DNA of 64,000 nt, from NCBI GenBank assembly GCA_017893485.1, contig CM030362.1, positions 186,554,813 through 186,618,812 on the forward strand, read 5' to 3'. The stretch's first letter is position 1. Each line of letters begins with the position of its first letter. Below the pieces are notes generated by a model. That model was not told the DNA's origin and made no database searches. It saw only the letters and a program-made list of their open reading frames with translations. Below, one piece after another: positions 57,151 through 64,000 of the stretch. The translations under genes were made by a program, and so were the position numbers. Source of the DNA: Hemerocallis citrina. Lineage: Eukaryota; Streptophyta; Magnoliopsida; Asparagales; Asphodelaceae.

Positions 57151-58592
57151 ACATACATTAATTTTTAGGAGGGGAGGGGAGGGAAATGGGGGGTGCAACA
57201 CCCCTCCTGAGCCAATTTTGGCTCCCCTTCAAAAGTGGGGGGATTTGAAGGGGAGAGAAAATAGGGATAATTTTTTAAAGTGGCATGACTAAATTGCCCT
57301 TTAAAGTCTAAATCCTAATCTAATAAAAAACCTCTCTCTTTCTCCCTACCGACTGTTTCTCTCCCGCTCTCTCTTTCTCCCTATCCTGATGATGCAGAAC
57401 CACATACATTATTGGACTGCTACAGGCAATGACCTTAATATATAGCGACAATTCAAAGCACAAGCAATTTCTTGTTCTGAAGGCTCTATGATCTTTGTTG
57501 GCTGGGGGCATTTCTGTGAATATTCCTCATGCTGCGGTTCCCCTGCAGTCCATTCCCAAGTTGAGATAGGATACCAGTAGAAAGCTTAGGGGTGAATGAG
57601 CGAAGACCAGACATATCCAGGATAATTATTGTCAGGAGGGTTTTTGAAAGTGTTCGACATCAGTTAATTATAATCATTATGATAACAGAATCACAAAACA
57701 TCCTAAAGTAGTGAAATCAAATAGAAAAAATGGAATAAAAACGTCCTAAGGATTTATAACTTGGCAGAAATCAATGTGCCATCCATACTGCCAAAGCCAA
57801 GCAGATAAGCTAGCACAGCCGGACATAAGCAAGACAATATACTCTCATCCACTAATGCAACTGGCAAAGTGCATACAGAGCACTCGTGCTATTATTACGT
57901 TACAGTTATAGCCAATATTCCATACAGAAAATATTATTCTGTAGCCAAATATTATTCTGGTCTCCAAATATTATTCTGTAGCCAATATTCCATACAGAAA
58001 AACTACAGAATGTGGCAAATTTTTGAAATAGTATGCAGCAATTGCCCAACCAGGCATAGTGTTCAGTTGGATCCAAGTGTTTGGACTTTGCACTACATCT
58101 ATGCTAATGTATAGTAGTAGGAGGAGTGTGTTTGCAAGTCTCCTCAGATTTTCATCTTTATCAACAAATAGCTAGTTGTTTGGATCCTACATTTTCTTAA
58201 CAACAGCTTTGTATTAAGATATTTCAAAGTAGTGATGCAAACATGCTAGAAGTGGGCATATAGGCAGGTGAAGTAATCTAACAATTTCTTTCAAAAAAAT
58301 TGAACAAGCTAGATTTCTCTAATTCGCTGTTGTTTCAATTCTTATTGTATGAAGTGGTTGTATGAATTTCTTATTATATGCAAAAGGGTATTAGTATAAA
58401 AGTAATTTTATTATAAAATCCATTCCCTTCCCTTGTGAACCAAACAAGAAAATTATTATTTTCCCTCCCCTCCCCTCCTTTGAACCAAACAGAGTTTTCA
58501 TTAAATCTCTTCCCTTCCCTTCCCTCCCCTTCCCTCCCCTCCATTAAAATCCCTCCCCTCCCCTCCTTTGAACCAAACAGACCCTAAGGAGT
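57151..58592. other. Intergenic sequence with GGGGAGGG and AAACAGA repeats
   Basis: 57165-57250 is G-rich (GGAGGGGAGGGGAGGG). 57905-58000 carries tandem ATTATTCTGTAGCCA words. 58430-58590 carries repeated CCCTCCCCTCC with TTTGAACCAAACAGA; the end AACCAAACAGACCCTAA is typical of a hAT-type MITE terminus, but the opposite end was not found. No gene. Confidence 0.45.
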
Positions 58593-59178
58593 TATACCTG
58601 CATCATTAATCACCTCAACGTATGACTTCTCGCATTCCGTGCAACAAACTCACTAATTAAATGTTGATAATCAAGCTTTTCTACCATCGCCTAGGCCTAA
58701 TCCATTCAATATCTCTTGAGACTTGGTTGATCGAAGATAAGACTTGACAATTTCCAACTTCGAAAAACTTCTTTCTGCAGAAGCAACAGTAACTTGTATG
58801 GTCAACAAAAATCATATACGCGATCCATGCATATGAAAATATACCATCCATCCTTTGCAAGTAAGGGTTTCGGGGTTTAAAATTGAATGTGAGTTTCGGG
58901 TTTTAGTTTATATTAATTTAAATGTGATTTTTTTTTTTTAAATCACCCAAATTTAAAGTCTCAAATTCAATCAAGTCTTCAAGCCTTGAACCCAAATAAT
59001 TTTTAAAAAAAATTAAATGCTCAAATAATTATTTTTAGGCCCCCTAATAACAGTTTTTTTTTCCCGCAAAATACGTGCCTATATTTACAAAAAAAGTATA
59101 AATTTGGGGCACATACAATCGCAAAAATGCCCGGGGGCCTAAGGCGGCTCACCCGCCTCAAGGGTGGGGCCAGCCCTC
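58593..59178 (-). pseudogene. hAT transposon remnant with C-terminal dimerisation domain
   Basis: - strand near 58660-58790 reads Val-Thr-Val-Ala-Ser-Ala-Glu-Arg-Ser-Phe-Ser-Lys-Leu and Leu-Arg-Ser-Thr, the hATC motif of zinc-finger MYM-type hAT proteins. The right edge at 59100-59178 is GC-rich and, read on the - strand, starts GAGGGCTGGCCCC, close to the CAGGGCTGGCCC-type hAT terminus. Nearly all the transposase between the two ends is deleted. Confidence 0.65.
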
Positions 59179-59747
59179 GCCTTACCGAAATGAAGTACAA
59201 GGCAATTTTATTAATGAAACAAAGGAGCCCCCACTGTTGAATCCGGAAGTTCCTCAAGTAAAAATAATCCAACCAAAACTGTGTTTACAACAGGAGTTCC
59301 AAAACAATTATTCCACAAGTTCCAAAAACGTCATGTGCATAAAATAACAACTCAATGTTTGATTTACATATGACAACATTAGCAGGCGAGATAAATATGG
59401 GAGAAAGAATGAAAGAAAAAAAGAAGGAAAAAAAAAATCCAAAAATACCAAAGATGAAATTTATTCCAATCCAATTTAGTTCGACCAGGTAGACAGATAA
59501 GAAAATAAAAATTACAGGACCAACTAGCAAAACCAAAAGTTCCTACTCCTATTCAGTGCATATATCACCAAATTCCTGAAGCCCCTTTCTCTTCTTAGAT
59601 TCACAAATGGTATGCACAAACACACGCCAAATATACATGGGCACCACCAAAAACCAACCTCGCCTCTTTGGATATTAACTCTAGAACCTACACGTCGGGG
59701 CTCAATTCTTTCATTTAAGAAAACAAGAACCAAGATCACCATTATAC
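59179..59747 (-). other. 3' untranslated region and flank of AP-4 epsilon
   Basis: On the - strand, downstream of the AP-4 epsilon stop, an AATAAA near 59459 could serve for polyadenylation. No other gene was seen. Confidence 0.5.
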
Positions 59748-62700
59748 TTAGCCCAACAAATCCCTAAACAGGTTCGGATTATTCCCTGTTAGAGTTACCC
59801 CCACCTGCCTCGCTGTAGCATCCTTCTCCAGGGAATCCTGGGGGTTCCAGCCCTTCTTTACAGCTGTCATATTAATTGCTCCACGGGCATTTCCGTCATT
59901 TGTTGATGTATCATTGTATAGTGACATCAGATCAGGTGTCTTAGAATCAACAGGTGGCACGGACAATGATAAACCTGAGCTCGGCCCAGTAAGTCCTTCC
60001 AACTGCATAAAGGGGTCCGCTGAAGAGGAATTTGATGCCGTAGCACCAAAATCAAGAAGATCCGGAGGGGGGGTGGATGGAACAACAGTAACAGGCTTCT
60101 CCTTTAAAGTTTCAGATGAAGCCGTTCTAGTGTGGCCCTTTACTGTCTTGTGAGTTGATAGTGGTTTCTTCTCAGATTTTGCGGATGAAGAACCAAATAA
60201 AGAAGCAGCTAATCTTTGCTTCTCAGCTGGAACCTCAGCCTGTTGTCTCCTTGAGTCAACTGATTGTGAAGTCCCATTAGCTGTCTCTTGGGTGGTTGAG
60301 GTTGAGCTAGATGGTGTAGAAGTGGGTGATGAGTAACTAGGCTTTCCCCACTTTTTCTGTACTCCATCAAGTCGAAGCTTGAGCCCAACATCTGAAGATA
60401 GGGTACCGAGAGTGGATACCATTTTCGAAGTTTGCTGCGTTTCATTATGGTAAGTTGGTTTGGGAATACAGACTAGATCGGTCGTTTGGCTTGCAAGTGA
60501 AGCAGCAGGAGACTTTGAAACTGGGGAAGGTTTTGGAAGCTCGTAGGCCTCGAATCTAAGTGCATGGATTGAAGTTTCTTGGTGGTATTGACCTTTGAAA
60601 TTCTCAATGTTTGGCATTCCTGATCGTTCGCTTTCTTGGATGTAGGGCCTAGCACCCTTTTCTATTGACTGTTGCACGAAGTTGTTGAGGAACGAGAGGT
60701 TTTTATCTACCTGAAATGCAAGAACAATAATACTTTGCTTAGTGACTAGACAGGTATGACTAATTGTAAGAAATAGAAGGTATCAGAAAGGTGGAAAAAA
60801 TAAAATCAGTGAGAAATCGAATGAGGAATTAATAATGACTAGTCATAATTTCATTATGAAATGAGAAACAGTTAATAGGACATAAATTATCCACATCAAG
60901 TTGCCCATTTTCTCTACTAATATATGTATTTGATTTGAAAATTTTCACAAAGAAAAACAAAACTTGTCATTTTTAAGGGCTCGGTCCTTTTGTCCTCCAA
61001 ACACAAGTGAATAATGGAATTAACATGATCCACTTTTTCCAGGCCATCTTAATCACAACTATTTCTCAACATCAGTGAATTGCAGCTGCGAGAAAAAGAA
61101 TCTTGCAAACTACCATATTTGTCAGCTAGTATATGGATGGAAAAGAGCCCTGTGATCAGATAATTTCCACAATAAGCTAGGAAAAAATCTCTTAGAAGTT
61201 TTAGAATCAAAAGGGCGAAATTTGAGGTACAAAAGATCCTTCAGAATTTTATATTTTAGGTAAGAGACATAGTAGTGCCCCCGTTAGAAAGCGTGATTTG
61301 ATAAGTATTGAGGGTAGATTTAGGGGGTAGAGAAAGACCTAAACTAACTTCGGTGGAAACGGTGAGAAAAGATACGATAGCTTGTGAAAGATATTGCGCT
61401 AAACCGAGCAGAATGGAGAATGGAAACCAGGATTCATGTAGCCGACCCCAACTAGTTGGGAAAAAGGCTTTGTGGTTGTTGTTGTTGTAGACATAGTACA
61501 TCTGCCAATACTATTACCTAACATGCGCCAAATCTTACACTCATGTCCTCTAACGAAAACATTTTAGTTCTATTGGTATGATAAGAAGAATATTACTAAT
61601 TACTAGATTTATTTCCACTGCTGGATAGTCTGGATGCCTACCAATTTCAAGCACTATAGAGAATGATCACCATTAGCTATGGAGTCATCTAATTATTCTC
61701 AGTTATTCCTAATATATGCTGAAAGCCACATGTATTAGATATAAAATTATAGATTATGGTGAGGTCCATAGATCTCTAACCAGATAACCTAGGATAAGTT
61801 TCTTCATGTGATGATCCAGATATATAAGAAAATGCAACATCATCACCAGCAAAGGCTGTTTGACAACTTTGGGGTTCGATACATGAATCATTTTCTGCAT
61901 TTACATATCTACTATTAGAATATTCCTTAATCAAGTGATCAACAATCTCTCTTCCACATAGTTCAAATCAAAGTCCATTATGGTTAACTCATCTCATTGC
62001 CGGAGAAGTACCTTACCCAATAAAAACTCCTTCATACCTCTTAGTTCTGCATATTCAAACCACCTCATTGAACTTTGCTAACCTTATCGACAAAAGGTTT
62101 TTACAGATATGCTGGATTAGATAACGCTTAAAAAATTTTATTTTCAGAAACAGTTGTTCATACAATGATTTCCTTTTCTGTTGATGTTTACTTGGGCTCC
62201 TAATAGGCAGGAAAAGATCTTCATTTCTTAGTTTTCTTAAAGACGAGTTCAGTGAAACTGTCTTAAGCAGAATACAGGTTAACATGTTTCATTTAAACAA
62301 CAACAACAACAACAACAACAAAGCATTTTTCCCAACTAGCTGGGGATGTTTCATTTATTGTATGTAAAAAATAAGGGTTAAGGAGTTGAGCAAACATGAG
62401 CAAAAGGCAATATTAAATAAAACGGGTTTTGACTTGCAGGCCTTTTAAAATTTGAATTTGGAAGTTAGTCCCTCCAATCATGATATTTGTATATCAGTCA
62501 CTCAAACAAAACAAAAAACAAAAATAAAAACAAAAAACCATGTTATGAGATATTAGTCCTCTGGTAACTTAACCACCATTTAAGAGGAATATTCTGTTTG
62601 AATCTACGATATTTGAGATTCTAACAGTTATAACCATCTCCTTCCATGGTGATAAACCTCTTCAATTCATTTTCCCAATTCCTCTGCTTCAATCAATCTC

Positions 62701-63416
62701 CATCCTCCCCCTCCCTTTCAAATATTCCTCCGCCCATTCTCCTCACAATATCCACAAAGATATGTTTAGCATTTATCGGTTGAGGGTTGATTTGTAGAGT
62801 GGATAAATTTGGGGAACAAAGAAATCTGAGAGGGAATTAGGGCTTTTAGGGTTTCGACAGAGTTGATGGTTGGTTAAAAAATAATAATTACGTTGAGAAG
62901 ATTTGTGCAAATTTGATTTGAAACAAAAGACAGAGAGCATCATAGAGACAAGAGGGGAAAAAATGTTGGGCAAGAAAATCGAGCTGTTGGGTTGAAGTTG
63001 GGTAGATAAACGAGGATAGTGTTGGAATTGATCACTGTAGGTTAGTATTAATCCACCATGATTCAGTCCATATTTATGGAAATGCTAATGTGGACAAATA
63101 TGTCACAACTTTGAGGATTTGAAGACCTAATATAATTACAGACACTTTGGGGGACTAATGTACAAATACAAAAATCTGAGGGATCAGTATATAACAACCC
63201 CTACATAAAATAAGCAACATAACAACTGAGGCAAATGTAAATTAAAGAATATATAGGACCAAAGTGGTTGACCTCAATGTCTTCACAGCTAGCATCTGAT
63301 GGTATTACACTTTCAGTAGCACTTCTATCTAAGCCCAACAAGGATTGCAGCTCATATGCACGCTGTTGCAGGTCTGTTGAATGAGATGCTGATAGTTCAT
63401 CTATTAGAGACTGACA
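59748..63416 (-). CDS. AP4E: AP-4 adaptor complex, epsilon subunit (3' part, two last visible exons)
   Basis: Two coding exons are visible: the terminal exon 59748-60710 (stop TAA at 59748-59750) and the preceding exon 63273-63416. The acceptor TTTCAG|GTAGAT and donor GAG|GTCAAC join in phase to give Asp-Ile-Glu-Val-Asp-Lys-Asn-Leu. The protein is the large epsilon subunit of the AP-4 coat, which sorts cargo at the trans-Golgi network toward vacuoles. The upstream exon encodes STDLQQRAYELQSLLGL and DASCEDIE from the end of the helical trunk. The last exon encodes the Ser/Pro/Thr-rich hinge, then Pro-Pro-Asp-Leu-Leu-Asp-Phe near 60050 and the terminal LFRDLLG. No frameshift was seen. The intron is 2,562 bp. 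The 5' exons lie beyond the right edge. It converges on PSF3. Confidence 0.9.
60711..61249 (-). other. AP-4 epsilon intron, nothing recognised
   Basis: AT-rich intron sequence without a recognisable repeat. Confidence 0.5.
61250..61495 (+). pseudogene. RTE-type LINE 3' fragment
   Basis: The + strand reads Gly-Arg...Arg-Pro-Lys-Leu-Thr-Ser-Val-Glu-Thr-Val-Arg-Lys-Asp, then after frame changes an Arg-x-Glu-Trp-type end and Ala-Asp-Pro. This is the C-terminal signature of RTE reverse transcriptases. It ends CCCCAACTAGTTGGGAAAAA, then GGCTTTGTGGTTGTTGTTG, the tail shared by RTE LINEs and Au SINEs. It lies in the AP-4 epsilon intron in the opposite orientation. Confidence 0.7.
61496..62295 (-). 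other. AP-4 epsilon intron, nothing recognised
   Basis: AT-rich intron sequence; no repeat or coding signal. Confidence 0.5.
62296..62348 (-). repeat. RTE/SINE-type 3' tail
   Basis: On the - strand CCCAGCTAGTTGGGAAAAAT is followed by GCTTTGTTGTTGTTGTTG, the same tail as at 61440-61490. The body of the element is missing, so SINE or RTE origin cannot be told apart. Confidence 0.65.
62400..63190. other. Probable decayed TIR element in the AP-4 epsilon intron
   Basis: The left side (about 62450-62510) has TTAGTCCCTCC...ATATTTGTATATCAGTCAC. The reverse complement of 63120-63195 has a similar order (ATATACTGATCCCTC, TTTGTATTTGTACATTAGTC), suggesting long inverted ends about 700 bp apart. No coding sequence. 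Confidence 0.35.
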
Positions 63417-63588
63417 CTGCAACAAATGGCTGGAAGATTAGCAAGAAAACAAATAACATATAAGCAAAGCAGACCCCAAAATCAATCAAACAAACTACTA
63501 TAGTACTAGACAATTATAAAAAGGTATAACTAAAGGAGATTGCAATAAATGAGAATTTGATTTAATTTACAGACTTCACCTGCTATAC

Positions 63589-64000
63589 TGATGTAAACTC
63601 AACCCTAAATAGAGAAATTCCAAGATTTTTAAAAGATTAAGTTTATCAACATGTAATGCGGAAAAAGTCAGAAATTAAAACTATTAATTGGTTTGATGAA
63701 TTTTAAAGATATGAAATAGTTTAACAAACCCAATTAAAAATTCAATCCTAACAATCAATAATTATACCTAATTGTAATTAGCAAGCTATTCAATAAAGAT
63801 TCGTACTCTAAACTAGCAGATAGAAGCACACACGCTCAATATTTGTGGATGACTGTAAATTTAGATAATATCATAGAGACGATAAAGTAGTATCACAAAT
63901 AACGGAGAAGTGGAAAGAGTTTACTGATATCGATGAACGGGTCGTGATGGCGTAGAACGGAGCTGACGGCGGTGCTCGGGATGGCTGTGCAACAAGGAGG
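63589..64000 (-). repeat. LTR of the same gypsy family as in PSF3 intron 5, cut by the window edge
   Basis: Begins TGATGTAAACTCAACCC and follows the 30603 LTR through TATTTGTGGATGAC, GAGACGATAA and the GC-rich centre to the end of the window. It lies in an upstream intron of AP-4 epsilon. Whether it is solo or part of a full element cannot be seen. Confidence 0.82.

Overview
This is a plant nuclear window, from a flowering plant and probably a eudicot, although the species cannot be named from the sequence alone. The evidence is spliced genes with GT-AG introns for two conserved plant proteins, L1-type LINEs, Ty1/copia and Ty3/gypsy LTR elements with initiator-tRNA primer sites, hAT, MULE and PIF-like DNA transposons, Helitron-like ends and many AT/CT microsatellites. 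Most of the 64 kb is transposon sequence. Two ordinary host genes are visible. One is the GINS subunit PSF3 on the + strand (coding exons 29532-43665, apparently intact, 194 codons). The other is the 3' end of the AP-4 adaptor epsilon subunit on the - strand (59748-63416, running off the right edge). They converge tail to tail.

Layout. 1-1950: decayed MULE transposase (- strand). 1958-13142: a hAT element with 8-bp target duplication and a broken BED-finger transposase. Its coding region is split by a young gag-only LTR retrotransposon (4655-12235; 660-bp LTRs differing at 4 sites; 5-bp duplication AGCGT). 13288-25186: a full-length but dead L1-type LINE. Its 3' part is split by a non-autonomous hAT-like element (21350-25088), which itself holds an antisense, internally deleted member of the same LINE family. 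25200-43665: PSF3. Its upstream region and first intron hold foldback MITEs and three Helitron-like copies. Its fifth intron (13.1 kb) holds a deleted gypsy element whose LTR contains a deleted copia element, then further LTR fragments, a solo LTR of the young gag-only family, a tandem duplication and a foldback MITE. 44215-46500: a LINE-like unit carrying, in antisense, an internally amplified piece of a host gene resembling the N-terminus of MOCOS-like PLP-dependent transferases. 46928-54409: a second L1-type LINE (- strand) with an 18-bp target duplication. 54530-59180: LINE tail, two TIR elements and a hAT remnant. 59280-64000: the AP-4 epsilon 3' exons, with an RTE-like fragment, an RTE/SINE-type tail and another LTR of the intronic gypsy family in the introns.

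The insertions can be ordered by nesting. At least six target duplications are readable, so many element boundaries are exact. No intact autonomous transposase or reverse transcriptase was found. The only long uninterrupted element ORF is the 584-codon gag at 9749-11503. No prokaryotic, CRISPR, tRNA or rRNA feature was recognised.
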